Shown here: piece by piece, positions 8,076 to 18,288 of the stretch | Numbering within the stretch: position 1 is the first letter of the stretch | Layout of the letters: every line of letters starts with the position of its first letter | Source: Lachnospiraceae bacterium | GTDB taxonomy: Bacteria > Bacillota > Clostridia > Lachnospirales > Lachnospiraceae | Length of the DNA: 64,000 nt | Assembly: GCA_017392525.1 (NCBI GenBank) | Contig: JAFOVD010000027.1 | Location: 1-64,000, forward strand | Reading direction: 5' to 3' | Made by a program: the position numbers and the translations under genes | The notes under the pieces: generated by a model | Database searches by the model: none | What the model saw: only the letters and a program-made list of their open reading frames with translations | What the model was told of the DNA's origin: nothing

Positions 8076-11000
8076 TTGCGAAAAAGGATCTGGAGAATAT
8101 CAGAAGATCAATTTGATATTCATAAACCCAAAATTGAATTTTCTGATGAACGCATAGAGGATGTGTTTACAATTGGAGACAACTATGAAGGGGTCTTCTC
8201 TTTTCGTTCTGTAAATGATGTGAATCTTAGAGGAATTATCTATTCCTCAAATCCATATGTACAAGTGAAGAATCCTCAGTTTGACGGGATGGAAGTGCAT
8301 GTGCATTTCTCCTTGAAGAATCTGTTTTTCCATGAGGATGATAGTATAGACGGGGCTTTTACAATTATTGCCAATCAGTTGGAAGAGGAAGTGCCTTTTC
8401 ATTTTTCTTTTAAGAAGGCATCCTGCAAGACATCTGTTGGAGTTTGTACCTCCCTTTCTGATTTTTGTGAGTTGGCCAAGGATCGATGGAATGAGGCGAT
8501 GCAGCTGTTTTATTCCAAGAACATGCAGACGGTTGCGATGAATAATCAGGAAAAACTCCTTTATCAGGGTTATAGAAATGGAGTTATTTCATCCAGAAAT
8601 CTGGAGTCATTTCTTGTTTCAGCCGGATTAAAGGAAGAATTGACCTTTGATCTAAGGGAGACGACTGTTACTTTTGAAGACCTTCAGGAGAATCAGAAGG
8701 AAGTTATTGAGATTACCAAAAACACTTGGGGTTATATTGAGATTGATATTGCTTCAAATGCAGATTTTGTCACAGTTGAAAAGGAAAAAATCAATAGTGA
8801 CTTCTTTTTGGGAAGCCGGTTCTCATTTAATATCTATATACATAAGAATCATCTTCATGCCGGTAGAAATGAAGCCACGGTGACTTTTGACGGTAACGGA
8901 ATACACAAAGAAGTCCATGTGGTTGCCAGTCTTAAGACATTGGATGATAAGAGCTATGAGATGAAGTGGAAAATCGATAAGTGCAAGGCGGATTTTGCAT
9001 CCAATTATCGGGATTTTCGTTTTCGTAAGATTACCACAGGGGATTGGTGTAAGGAATCCATTCGACTTCTGGATGAGCTTGAGAATCTGGAACAGATGTC
9101 AATGACAAAAGAAGAGTTATTGTCTCATAAAAGAAATCCAATGTACCAGTTGATGCGTTCACAGGCACTTTTGGCAAATCGTCAGAAGCAGGATGCACTA
9201 TGGATTATCTCTGACTTAAAGAAAGATATTCAGGATAAGAAAAGTATGGAGTGGGCATACCTGCTGTATCTTTGTACCTTGATAGAGCCTGAAGAGAGTT
9301 ATGTAAATAAACTTACGGAAGAGATTGAAAAGATCTTTAGAGAAAAAGAGGAAAATGATCCGAGAATCTTCTGGTTTTTGCTCTTTTTACGAGAGAAGTA
9401 TATAACAGATTTCGGTCGTAAACTTAAAGATATTGCAGCATGGGTTGAAAATGGTATCACATCGCCATACATCTTTATTGAGGCATATTATATTTTTACA
9501 CAGGAACCATATCAATTAACAAGGTTTGATGGATTTACAAAGAAGATACTGGCCTGGGCTTGCAGGCATGGGATTATTAATCGAAACATTACACTTCAGA
9601 TAGCGCATATTCTTGAAAAAGAAAGAGAATTTGATGAAGTTGTATATAGAATTGCAGAATATGCGTATAAGGAATTCCCGGAACAGGATTTGTTGTATCA
9701 GATGCTTTCTTACCTGCTAAAGAATGAATGTTATGGGGAGAGATATCTTCATTGGTATGAAATGGCACTGGAGCGTCAAATTCGTCTTACCGGATTATAT
9801 GAAGCTTATATTCAGTCCTTACCTGAATCATATGCAGGGCCGTTGCCGGAATTGATTACCATGTATTTTAAATATGACAGTCATTTGCCGTATCAAAGAA
9901 AGGCGCTTGTGTATGCCAATGTAATCGGTCATAAGAAAGCTGCACCGAATGTATATCAGCAGTATTTAAAGAATATTGAAAGCTTTGCCATGGAGCAGAT
10001 GCGATGTGGCAGAATTGATGACAATCTTGCGGTAATCTACCAGAATTTATTGGATATTGGTCTAATTAATTCAGATGTTGCAGATGCAATGGGTAGACTG
10101 GCATTTTCCAATAAAGTAGTTTGTTCTGTTCCGGGAGTGATTCGTGTGATTTTATACGAAGAATACTCCCATAAACCGATGGTATTCCCAGTGGATCAGG
10201 GGATTTCTTATGTGCCTGTGCTTACTGAGCAATATCAGTTGTTTTTGGAAACAGAGGATGGCGCAATCATTTCTGATGATAGAGCCTATTTTATGACACC
10301 ATTGATTTGTCATCTTGGATTTTATCAGGAACTGATGGATCAGGCGAAGATAAAGCTGCCATATATCATTCATAATATCAGTACTTATGGTCGTGAAAGT
10401 ATGTTTGATCGTGATGATATTTTACACATCGAAACATTCTTAAACAGTGATGATATTGCGCCGGAATATGTGGCGTCGATGTATCCGAAGTTTATTTCTT
10501 TTTTGAAGGAACACAACCGGGAGGATATTATAGAAAAGCATCTTCTCCTTACGGAACCTTATGAGTATCTGGACGCGAATCTTACAAATTATCTTCTGGA
10601 AATCACAATTCAGAATGGATTTTACGAGAAGGCATACGAGAAGATGAAGAAGTATAACGGATCCCATGTGGATGCAAGACTGCTTCTTAAAATGGTTTCT
10701 GTGATTTTAGATGAAACGACTATGGAGGCCAGAGATGATCTGATTACCATTGCTGCCGGATTACTTTCTCGTGGTGAATATGCAATCAGCACAGTTACGT
10801 ATTTAGAGAAGTTCTTTGTTGGCCCTACACGCTTAATGCAAAAGATTTGCAACCTGGCAGAAGAATATCAGATTAAGGCAGAGGCACTTTTGGAACGTAC
10901 GATGATTCAGATGCTCTATACGGAGTCTATGGATTTATCTTCAGGTGGATTGTATCGTCAGTACAGTTACCATAATCCGAATCGTATGGTGATAGAAGCG

Positions 11001-11642
11001 TATTTGACCTTCTTTTCACATGAATATATGTATGATAGAGATACTCCACAGGAAGTATTTGATGATTTGCTCCGTTTCTATTATCAGGATATGAAGCTGA
11101 ATGACAGTTGTAAATTTGCGTTGATGAAGTATCTCTGTACGCGGGTTCAGCTGGATGACAAGGAGTATGCTTCTTTAGATCATCTTGTGAAAGAAGCGAC
11201 ACTTCGAAATATTTACTTTGGATTTTTCAAGAAAATGGATCGCCGGTTGATGGTGAAGTATCATCTCTATGATAAGACGTTTATAGAGTATCATGGAAGA
11301 CCTCGAAGCAGAGTGATTATTTCCTACAAGAGAAATCACTATTCACCGGTATCAGAGGATATGGTAGAGATGTATGATGGCATCTTTGTTAAGCAGGTAG
11401 TTATGTTCTTTGGTGATACAATCGACTATGAAATTATGGGAGATGATGTGGACAATCTGCCGGTTGCCAAGGATAGTATTACATTTCACGAGGCCTGCAA
11501 CGATGAAGAAGATAGTCGTTATGCATTGTTGAATCGCATGGAGAGCTATTATATCTATGGCGAAAAGGAGCGTTTAAAGCATGATATGATGAATTATCAT
11601 GGTCTTGATATTGTTACGAGGGAATTATTTACAATAATTTAA
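8076..11642 (+). CDS. Very large conserved protein, DUF5717-type
   Basis: A 1188-residue protein of unknown function that resembles what I recall as the DUF5717 family of gut Clostridia. Residues 1-300 look like two beta-sandwich modules (motifs VKNPQFDGMEVHVHFSL, VTFDGNGIHKEVHVVASLK) around a short helical insert. Residues about 300-1080 are almost entirely helical, with TPR/solenoid-like periodicity. The last 100 residues return to beta character (SRVIISYKRNHYSP, VVMFFGDTIDYEIMGD). No signal peptide, membrane segment or catalytic motif is visible. The start is a TTG preceded by AAGGG; no better in-frame ATG lies nearby. It is the first gene of a four-gene operon. A scaffold role is only a guess. 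Confidence 0.75.
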   Translation: MRKRIWRISEDQFDIHKPKIEFSDERIEDVFTIGDNYEGVFSFRSVNDVNLRGIIYSSNPYVQVKNPQFDGMEVHVHFSLKNLFFHEDDSIDGAFTIIANQLEEEVPFHFSFKKASCKTSVGVCTSLSDFCELAKDRWNEAMQLFYSKNMQTVAMNNQEKLLYQGYRNGVISSRNLESFLVSAGLKEELTFDLRETTVTFEDLQENQKEVIEITKNTWGYIEIDIASNADFVTVEKEKINSDFFLGSRFSFNIYIHKNHLHAGRNEATVTFDGNGIHKEVHVVASLKTLDDKSYEMKWKIDKCKADFASNYRDFRFRKITTGDWCKESIRLLDELENLEQMSMTKEELLSHKRNPMYQLMRSQALLANRQKQDALWIISDLKKDIQDKKSMEWAYLLYLCTLIEPEESYVNKLTEEIEKIFREKEENDPRIFWFLLFLREKYITDFGRKLKDIAAWVENGITSPYIFIEAYYIFTQEPYQLTRFDGFTKKILAWACRHGIINRNITLQIAHILEKEREFDEVVYRIAEYAYKEFPEQDLLYQMLSYLLKNECYGERYLHWYEMALERQIRLTGLYEAYIQSLPESYAGPLPELITMYFKYDSHLPYQRKALVYANVIGHKKAAPNVYQQYLKNIESFAMEQMRCGRIDDNLAVIYQNLLDIGLINSDVADAMGRLAFSNKVVCSVPGVIRVILYEEYSHKPMVFPVDQGISYVPVLTEQYQLFLETEDGAIISDDRAYFMTPLICHLGFYQELMDQAKIKLPYIIHNISTYGRESMFDRDDILHIETFLNSDDIAPEYVASMYPKFISFLKEHNREDIIEKHLLLTEPYEYLDANLTNYLLEITIQNGFYEKAYEKMKKYNGSHVDARLLLKMVSVILDETTMEARDDLITIAAGLLSRGEYAISTVTYLEKFFVGPTRLMQKICNLAEEYQIKAEALLERTMIQMLYTESMDLSSGGLYRQYSYHNPNRMVIEAYLTFFSHEYMYDRDTPQEVFDDLLRFYYQDMKLNDSCKFALMKYLCTRVQLDDKEYASLDHLVKEATLRNIYFGFFKKMDRRLMVKYHLYDKTFIEYHGRPRSRVIISYKRNHYSPVSEDMVEMYDGIFVKQVVMFFGDTIDYEIMGDDVDNLPVAKDSITFHEACNDEEDSRYALLNRMESYYIYGEKERLKHDMMNYHGLDIVTRELFTII

Positions 11643-11654
11643 GGACAGTGTTTT

Positions 11655-12887
11655 ATGGAGAGAGAAAGTGTATACCTGGGAATTGATATTGATGAGTCTG
11701 TATCGATGGTCAGTTTCTATTATTCAGCAATGACAGAACCGGAGACAATCAGTACCATTGCCGGTAGTGAGATGTATCAGATTCCAACATTTCTCAGTAA
11801 GAGAAAAGGAATGGGACAGTGGTTTTTTGGTCGTGAAGCAATGCGACAAGTGAATATTGGAAATGCATACGCTGTGGAGCAACTTTTTCAGAAAGCACTC
11901 CGTAATCAGATGATTAATCTGGATGGGGAATCCTATCAGGCGAGAGATCTCATGGTAATTTATATGAAGAAGCTACTTTCGATTCCGGGAACAAGGTATG
12001 GCAATGCATCATTGGCTAAGTTGATTATTACTGTTGAGAAGGTAAGCCGCCCGGTTCGTGATATGTTTATGGAAGTTGCATCCACTATGGGAATTTCCAG
12101 AGACCGGTTTATGCTAATCGATCGAAAAGAAAGTTTTTATTACTATGCGCTGAATCAGGATCCAAGTCTCTTTATTCACGATGTGATGCTATTTCATAGT
12201 GATGAAAAAGAGGTTACATCGGTTTTATTAAAGAGAAACCATAAGACCAGACCTCAGGTGGTAACACTTTTAGAGGAGCAATTTGATGCCCTTGGAGAGA
12301 ATAAAGACGAAGCTTTTTTAGAAGTGTGTCGAAAGGCTATTGATAATAATGTTGTGACATCGGTATATCTTACCGGTGATGGCTTTGATGGAAATTGGAT
12401 GAAGAGTTCACTGGCATTTCTCTGTAGCAATCGAAGAGTATTTATCGGCAAGAATCTCTTTTCCAAAGGTGCCTGTTACGCAGGCGTAATCAAAGATGAA
12501 AAACTGGATTGGCCATTTGTGTTTATCGGTGATAATGAGTTGAAACTCAATGTTTCCATTAAGATTTCTGATCGGAATGAAATGCGTTTTCTGACGTTAA
12601 TCGAAGCTGGACAGAGCTGGTATGATACAGAGGGAGAGTGCGAGGTGATTCTCGATGGATCCTCAGAGGTTACGGTATGGATTCAGAAGCCGGATAGCAG
12701 GCAGGCGGATGTAGAAGTTCTGGAACTGACAGATTTGCCGGAGAGAGAGAATCGTACAACGAGAATTCGTATCAATGCCAAGCCTGTTTCCGACAAAAAA
12801 ATACGTATTGAACTTCGAGATCTTGGATTCGGCGAAATTGTTTCGTCCACAAACCAGGTTTGGATTCATACGATAGGAGTAGAGTAG
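11655..12887 (+). CDS. Hsp70/actin-fold protein with degenerate nucleotide site, DUF5716-type
   Basis: A 410-residue protein. The N-terminus (YLGIDIDESVSMVSFYY) resembles the phosphate-1 loop of DnaK/actin-fold ATPases. VYLTGDGFDGNW looks like the adenosine motif, and GKNLFSKGACYAGV like the connect-2 helix. The phosphate-2 motif (DxGGGT in DnaK) is not present; the corresponding region reads MLFHSDEKEVTSVLL. After residue 290 a beta-rich domain follows, like the Hsp70 substrate domain in position. I recall the family name DUF5716 but cannot verify it. The start has AAGGA 9 bases upstream, and the gene is 12 bases after the DUF5717-type gene. It may be a nucleotide-binding or pseudo-ATPase chaperone partner. 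Confidence 0.65.
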   Translation: MERESVYLGIDIDESVSMVSFYYSAMTEPETISTIAGSEMYQIPTFLSKRKGMGQWFFGREAMRQVNIGNAYAVEQLFQKALRNQMINLDGESYQARDLMVIYMKKLLSIPGTRYGNASLAKLIITVEKVSRPVRDMFMEVASTMGISRDRFMLIDRKESFYYYALNQDPSLFIHDVMLFHSDEKEVTSVLLKRNHKTRPQVVTLLEEQFDALGENKDEAFLEVCRKAIDNNVVTSVYLTGDGFDGNWMKSSLAFLCSNRRVFIGKNLFSKGACYAGVIKDEKLDWPFVFIGDNELKLNVSIKISDRNEMRFLTLIEAGQSWYDTEGECEVILDGSSEVTVWIQKPDSRQADVEVLELTDLPERENRTTRIRINAKPVSDKKIRIELRDLGFGEIVSSTNQVWIHTIGVE

Positions 12888-12888
12888 T

Positions 12889-13698
12889 ATGGGAGAGATG
12901 ATTTATTGTCGTTGTCCCATTGCGGCAACGCCTTACTATATAGAGGAGGTTTCCTTAAATGTCTATTCATTGGAGGAACTGAGTTACTATATACAGCATA
13001 ATGTTTATCTTTTGAATCAGGATTTTATGTCGCAGGATCTCTGTAATTGGATTGGCAGAGAGCTGGGGTTGAAAACCCTTATGAATGAATTGCAGGAAAT
13101 GATTACAGAAGGTAAACCCCTGCATATATTTGTCGGTAAGATTCTGATGGAAACAGGTTATCTGACAAATGCAGAGATACGTACTTTGCTGGAAGTAATT
13201 GCGTCATTTGAGAATAAAAGTGAAACAGAATGCAGGAAGATGCGTGCGGATCGCTTAATGGAGAAAGAAAAGTATGTAGACGCGATTTATGAATATGACA
13301 ATGTATTGGATGATATTCGCGGTAAATCGGTTGCGCCTATGTTACAGGGGGATATCTGGCATAATCTGGGGACTGCTTATGCCAGACTGTATTTTTTTCA
13401 TGAGGCAATTTTTTGTTTTGAAAAAGCGTATTTATTGAATCACAGAGAGCCATCGTTAAGTGGTTTACTATTTTCATATAAATGCCTTAGAGACAATGAT
13501 GGATTTGAAAGTGCACTACGTAAGTTTAATGTGTCTTTAGAGAAGTCAGAGGCTCTTTTAAAACGGATTGAAGAGGTGACACAAAATCTGGAGATTCTTG
13601 ATTTTGGAGAAGTTATGAAAAATGAGGTAAAGGAAGAAGAACTGCGACATATTCTTTCAAAATGGAAGAAGGAATATATTGCAGTTTGCCGTAGCTAA
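12889..13698 (+). CDS. TPR-like helical protein of the same operon
   Basis: 269 residues, no signal peptide or membrane segment. Residues about 115-205 contain repeat-like helix pairs (RADRLMEKEKYVDAIYEYDN, then WHNLGTAYARLYFFHEAIFC) typical of tetratricopeptide repeats, and the C-terminus is a charged coiled-coil-like stretch. I do not recognise a named family. It starts one base after the preceding stop and has AGGAG upstream, so it is translationally linked to the Hsp70-like gene. A protein-protein adaptor role is inferred from the TPR character only. Confidence 0.65.
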   Translation: MGEMIYCRCPIAATPYYIEEVSLNVYSLEELSYYIQHNVYLLNQDFMSQDLCNWIGRELGLKTLMNELQEMITEGKPLHIFVGKILMETGYLTNAEIRTLLEVIASFENKSETECRKMRADRLMEKEKYVDAIYEYDNVLDDIRGKSVAPMLQGDIWHNLGTAYARLYFFHEAIFCFEKAYLLNHREPSLSGLLFSYKCLRDNDGFESALRKFNVSLEKSEALLKRIEEVTQNLEILDFGEVMKNEVKEEELRHILSKWKKEYIAVCRS

Positions 13699-13709
13699 GA
13701 GGATAGACA

Positions 13710-14927
13710 ATGTTTGGTTTTTTTGAGAAGAAAAAAGAAAAAGAAAAACAGTTGGATCTTGCTTTTGACAAAGTTACAAAGGAGATTCGTTCTATTGATA
13801 ATTGGGATGATCCAAAGAAATTAGAGCATTATATTTTGGATTCCTGTGAGCAGATTATCGGAACCACCAAGGAGATTGAAGCGGAGAAGGCAGAGTATCG
13901 GAAGGTGACGTCTTATCTTATGGATATTAAGACTATTGAGGAGCTTCCGGCGGATACGAAGCATAATCTGGTGGAGACTGCAAAGCAGATTGAGTCATTG
14001 GATCAGAGTCGTACAAAATTTCAGAAACGAGACCCTCGGATATCTGAGGAGATGTTCCTCTTAATTGAGGAAAATGAAGAGGAACTGCCACAGACAATCC
14101 GTCGTATGATGGACAATGAAAAATATCAGAGAAATGTTCAAAACAGTATGAATTATCTGGAAGGAGAAAAGGGTCGCCTGGAGTTTGAAAAGGAAGATAC
14201 TGTCAAAAACAGAAGATGGATGAAAGTGTTTTCTGTTCTTCTTTTTGTGGTAGCGGTTTCATTTCTATTGATGATTTTTCTTTTGAATGTCTATACAGAT
14301 GTGGACACATCTTGGTATAATCTGTCGCTTCTCCTTATTACAGGTGCATTTGCAACATTGATATTTGTAATGACCAGTAGGAATAACAGTGCAAGAAGAA
14401 AAGCTCAACGTCAGTTGAATCAGACTATATCATTATTGAATTCTGTACGTATGCGGTATGCAAATGTTACTAAAGCAATTATGTATGTACAGGAAAAGTA
14501 TGACATCAATTCAGCAAGCGAGTTGAACTATTTATGGGATCAGTATCACCAGACCATCAGAGAACGAGAGCAGTTTATGAGAAATAATGATGATTTGGAG
14601 TACTATACCGGGCGATTTGCGCGAGAAATCAATGCGCTTGATTTAAAGGTTCCTGAAATTTGGATGAATATGACGAGCATGGTGATTCATCCGGAGGAAC
14701 TCAGTGAAAATCGTCATAAACTTGTGAAGCGAAGAAAGAAAATCCGTTCCAGAATTGAGGAGAATACGGAGGTTGTTAAGTCGGAAAGAGACGAAATCGA
14801 TCGATTGATGCACGAACATAATTATTACGTTTCAGAGATTATAGAAATCATAGATTCTGTTGATCGACTTTGTGGATTAAAGAAGAAGGCTGTCGAAGAG
14901 TATTCATTTGACAAAAGGAATGCATAG
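13710..14927 (+). CDS. Membrane-anchored coiled-coil protein of the same operon
   Basis: 405 residues. A long charged N-terminal region (1-168) rich in Lys/Glu, likely coiled coil, precedes two hydrophobic segments at about 172-193 and 203-221 separated by a short NVYTDVDTSWYN loop. A second long coiled-coil region (230-400) follows. The topology suggests a hairpin in the membrane with both helical arms in the cytoplasm. I do not recognise a family. It is the last gene of the four-gene operon (11-base gap) and would be its membrane component. Transcription may continue into gltX, since no terminator is visible between them. Confidence 0.65.
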   Translation: MFGFFEKKKEKEKQLDLAFDKVTKEIRSIDNWDDPKKLEHYILDSCEQIIGTTKEIEAEKAEYRKVTSYLMDIKTIEELPADTKHNLVETAKQIESLDQSRTKFQKRDPRISEEMFLLIEENEEELPQTIRRMMDNEKYQRNVQNSMNYLEGEKGRLEFEKEDTVKNRRWMKVFSVLLFVVAVSFLLMIFLLNVYTDVDTSWYNLSLLLITGAFATLIFVMTSRNNSARRKAQRQLNQTISLLNSVRMRYANVTKAIMYVQEKYDINSASELNYLWDQYHQTIREREQFMRNNDDLEYYTGRFAREINALDLKVPEIWMNMTSMVIHPEELSENRHKLVKRRKKIRSRIEENTEVVKSERDEIDRLMHEHNYYVSEIIEIIDSVDRLCGLKKKAVEEYSFDKRNA

Positions 14928-14972
14928 GAATAGAATTTATTTTTGGTAATTTAATAAAAAGGAGTAACTTTT

Positions 14973-16430
14973 ATGAGCAAAGTAAGAACCAGATTTGCAC
15001 CAAGTCCAACAGGACGTATGCATGTTGGTAATTTAAGAACAGCGTTGTACGCTTACCTGATTGCAAAGCATGAAGGCGGTGATTATATTCTCAGAATCGA
15101 GGATACCGATCAGGAGCGTTATGTTGAGGGCGCTGTGGATATTATTTATCGCACACTTCAGAAAACAGGATTGATTCATGATGAAGGTCCGGATAAGGAT
15201 AAGGGTGTTGGACCTTATGTCCAGTCAGAGCGTCAGGAGCAGGGAATCTATCTTGAATATGCGAAAAAGCTCGTGGAAAAGGGAGAGGCATATTATTGCT
15301 TCTGCACACCGGAACGTCTTGAAACATTAAAGCAGACAGTAGAAGGTAAAGAAATCTCCATCTATGATAAACACTGTTTGAGTCTTTCTAAAGAAGAAGT
15401 GGAAAAGAATCTTGCAGAAGGAAAGCCATATGTTATTCGTCAGAACAACCCAAGAACAGGTACTACAACATTTTCTGATGAAATCTATGGTGATATTACA
15501 GTAGATAACTCTGAATTGGATGATATGATTCTTATTAAATCAGATGGATATCCTACATACAATTTTGCCAATGTAGTAGATGATCATCTTATGGGAATTA
15601 CTCATGTGGTTCGAGGAAATGAATACTTGTCATCATCTCCAAAGTATAATCGTCTTTACGAAGCCTTTGGTTGGGATGTGCCTGTATATGTTCATTGTCC
15701 ATTGATTACAAATGAGGAACATCAGAAGCTTTCAAAGCGTTCCGGTCATTCATCTTATGAAGATTTACTGGATCAGGGATTCCTTACAGAAGCTATTGTA
15801 AATTATGTTGCATTACTGGGATGGAGTCCTGAAAACAATCAGGAAATATTCTCTTTGCAGGAGTTGGTAGAGGCATTTGATTATCGTCGTATTAATAAAT
15901 CGCCTGCAGTATTTGATATCAATAAGCTGAAGTGGATGAACGGAGAATACATGCATGCGCTTCCTTTTGATACTTTCTATGAGATGGCAGAACCTTATAT
16001 TAAGCAGGTTGTTACAAAGGATTATGATTTAAAGAAGATTGCTGCACTTGTTCAGTCAAGAATCGAAATCTTCCCTGATATTGCTGATCATATTGATTTC
16101 TTTGAAGAAGTACCGGAATATGATATTGCAATGTATACACATAAGAAGATGAAGACAACTCCAGAGACTTCTCTTCCGGTATTGAAGGAAGTTCTTCCAA
16201 CATTGGAAGCATTAGATGATTACAGCAATGATGCAATTTATGCAGCAGTGAAGCAGTTTATTTCTGATCATGAATATAAAAATGGATATGTATTATGGCC
16301 TCTTCGTACAGCGGTATCCGGTAAGCAGATGACTCCGGGTGGAGCTACTGAAATCATGGAGATTCTTGGTAAAGAAGAGTCTATCCGTCGTGTGAAGAAA
16401 GCTATTGAAAAATTAGAATCTGAGATTTAA
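14973..16430 (+). CDS. gltX: Glutamyl-tRNA synthetase
   Basis: Class I synthetase charging tRNA-Glu, 485 residues. The HIGH-type signature is [16 protein letters not shown] near the N-terminus and the KMSKS-type motif is [16 protein letters not shown] and [20 protein letters not shown] are typical of bacterial GluRS, and the C-terminal anticodon-binding domain is full length. AAGGAG is correctly placed before the ATG. A terminator follows within 10 bases. Confidence 0.97.
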   Translation: MSKVRTRFAPSPTGRMHVGNLRTALYAYLIAKHEGGDYILRIEDTDQERYVEGAVDIIYRTLQKTGLIHDEGPDKDKGVGPYVQSERQEQGIYLEYAKKLVEKGEAYYCFCTPERLETLKQTVEGKEISIYDKHCLSLSKEEVEKNLAEGKPYVIRQNNPRTGTTTFSDEIYGDITVDNSELDDMILIKSDGYPTYNFANVVDDHLMGITHVVRGNEYLSSSPKYNRLYEAFGWDVPVYVHCPLITNEEHQKLSKRSGHSSYEDLLDQGFLTEAIVNYVALLGWSPENNQEIFSLQELVEAFDYRRINKSPAVFDINKLKWMNGEYMHALPFDTFYEMAEPYIKQVVTKDYDLKKIAALVQSRIEIFPDIADHIDFFEEVPEYDIAMYTHKKMKTTPETSLPVLKEVLPTLEALDDYSNDAIYAAVKQFISDHEYKNGYVLWPLRTAVSGKQMTPGGATEIMEILGKEESIRRVKKAIEKLESEI

Positions 16431-16436
16431 AATGAG

Positions 16437-16463
16437 AGCACCGGGGTGTACCCGGTGCTTTTT
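16437..16463 (+). terminator. Rho-independent terminator after gltX
   Basis: AGCACCGGG pairs with CCCGGTGCT across a 5-base loop, followed by five T. A second, weak hairpin (TGTCG/CGACA then TTTTT, 16471-16491) follows and may back it up. Confidence 0.9.
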
Positions 16464-16521
16464 CTATTGGTGTCGAAATCACGACATTTTTCCCTTACTT
16501 TTCGTCCTGGGAAGGACAATT

Positions 16522-18288
16522 ATGTTAGATAAATATCAGATGGAAACAGTAAATTTTACAGATGGAGCAGCACTGGTGTTGGCTGGGCCCGGTTCGGGGA
16601 AGACTACTTGTATTCTGGCTAGGATAATTTCGCTTGTGAAAGAGAGAAATATTCCCGCAGAGAGAATATTGGTTATTACCTTTACCAAGGATGCGGCGCT
16701 GGAGATGCAGGAAAGATTTCGTAAAAAAGCAGAAGGCTCAACAAATGTTCGATTTGGAACGTTTCATTCGGTTTTTTACCATATTCTGCTGGAACATCCC
16801 AAATATAAGGGTTATGGGATAATTTTCGGAAAGACTAGACTGCAACTTCTTAGACAGGCAATTAAAGAGGAGGGGGCGTTGGATGGAAAAACGGGATTTT
16901 TCGAAAATGTAGAAAGAGATATTGCCAAGTACAGAAATTTTTCAGTAAATCCTAAATTTGTAAATGACTCCTTTCAACCAATTTCCATGTCGGCATCGGC
17001 ATTTCAAAAGGTTATGGTTACTTATGAAAGATTAAAGCGTGAAAAGCGAAAACTGGACTTTGATGATATGCTGACAAAGACACTGGAATTATTTCTCCAG
17101 GATCAGGCATTTCTTGAAGGCTGGCAGAAACAGTTTTCCTATTATTTGATTGATGAGGCGCAGGATATGAATTATATCCAATTTCAACTGATGAAACTTC
17201 TGTGCAGTAGTGGCAATGTTATGGCGGTGGGAGATGATGACCAGAGTATATACGGGTTTCGTGGGGCCGAGCCGGGGGTGTTAAAAGAGTTTGAGGTAGC
17301 ATTTCAGGCAGATGTACTAAGATTACAGAACAATTATCGTTCCCTTCCGGAGATTGTAGAAAAATCCTTATATGTAATTCAAAGAAATGAGGAACGATAT
17401 GAGAAACAGCTAAGATCACAGAGAGATGGAACGGGAGTGGTGGAGAAGAAGCTGTTTCCCACGGAGCGGGAGGAAACAGAACAGGTGCTTATGATGTGTC
17501 GACAGGCAATTCAAGAAAAGAAAACACTGGGAATTCTGTTTCGAAACAATCAGGAGGCGACACCGGTAATTTATGGACTGCTTCGGGAAAGAATACCTTT
17601 TTTCTCAAAGGAGAAGTATAGACTGGTGTTCTCAGATCCTATATCGCAGAGGCTCATGGATTTGCTGGAACGGATTGTCCGTTATCGAAAATCAAAAAAT
17701 ATCGAAGAGATTGAACAGAGTTTTTTAGAGGAGATGTTTGATGATGATCTACAGCGGGATAACGCCCTTCGACTTATGGAGCATATGTCACCTTATGCGA
17801 CGGTAAATTATATTCGAAAAGGGCTGGGATTTGACCAGTATATGGAATATATTGCAGAGTCCCAGGAGCAGTATCAGGAATATATTTCCTATGCGGATGC
17901 ATTTCAGGAACAGATAAAAAGCAGTAAGAGATTAGAAGAGGCGTTACAGGGGATACGGTCTCTGCAACAGTTTCAGTTAAAAAAAGCCCCTATAGATCTG
18001 GAGAGTACGTATATCAGGTTATATACGTTTCACGGTTCTAAGGGGCTTGAGTTCCAACGTGTAATTATCCTGAATGTCAATGAAGGTATTACTCCATCAA
18101 AAAAGGCATTAAACCAAAGGGAATTACAGGAGGAACGTCGTATGTTCTATGTTGCTATGACACGTGCCAAGGATGAACTGTATCTCTATTCTATTCAACG
18201 ACGAAGGAATGAGATTTTGTATCCGTCAGTGTATCTAAAAGATCTTACATGTCCTCAATCTGATCCTGAATCTCGTCAAAACGCTTAG
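16522..18288 (+). CDS. UvrD/PcrA-type superfamily 1 DNA helicase, short form
   Basis: A 588-residue SF1A helicase. Walker A AGPGSGKTT, motif Ia VITFTKDAALEMQERF, Walker B LIDEAQDMNY, motif III GDDDQSIYGFRGAEP, motif V TFHGSKGLEF and motif VI FYVAMTRAKDELYLY are all intact, so it should be active. It is shorter than PcrA/UvrD (over 700 residues), lacking their C-terminal extension. The frame is open further upstream, but that part runs through the gltX terminator; ATG 16522 has GAAGGA six bases before it and starts the canonical N-terminus (LDKYQMETV). The last 44 bases overlap the convergent DUF1292 gene. The exact DNA repair role is not determinable. Confidence 0.85.
   Translation: MLDKYQMETVNFTDGAALVLAGPGSGKTTCILARIISLVKERNIPAERILVITFTKDAALEMQERFRKKAEGSTNVRFGTFHSVFYHILLEHPKYKGYGIIFGKTRLQLLRQAIKEEGALDGKTGFFENVERDIAKYRNFSVNPKFVNDSFQPISMSASAFQKVMVTYERLKREKRKLDFDDMLTKTLELFLQDQAFLEGWQKQFSYYLIDEAQDMNYIQFQLMKLLCSSGNVMAVGDDDQSIYGFRGAEPGVLKEFEVAFQADVLRLQNNYRSLPEIVEKSLYVIQRNEERYEKQLRSQRDGTGVVEKKLFPTEREETEQVLMMCRQAIQEKKTLGILFRNNQEATPVIYGLLRERIPFFSKEKYRLVFSDPISQRLMDLLERIVRYRKSKNIEEIEQSFLEEMFDDDLQRDNALRLMEHMSPYATVNYIRKGLGFDQYMEYIAESQEQYQEYISYADAFQEQIKSSKRLEEALQGIRSLQQFQLKKAPIDLESTYIRLYTFHGSKGLEFQRVIILNVNEGITPSKKALNQRELQEERRMFYVAMTRAKDELYLYSIQRRRNEILYPSVYLKDLTCPQSDPESRQNA

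Noticed and set aside
16432..16521. Longer N-terminus for the helicase
   Set aside because: This stretch is the gltX terminator and its flank; a good ribosome binding site and the canonical helicase N-terminus are at 16522.
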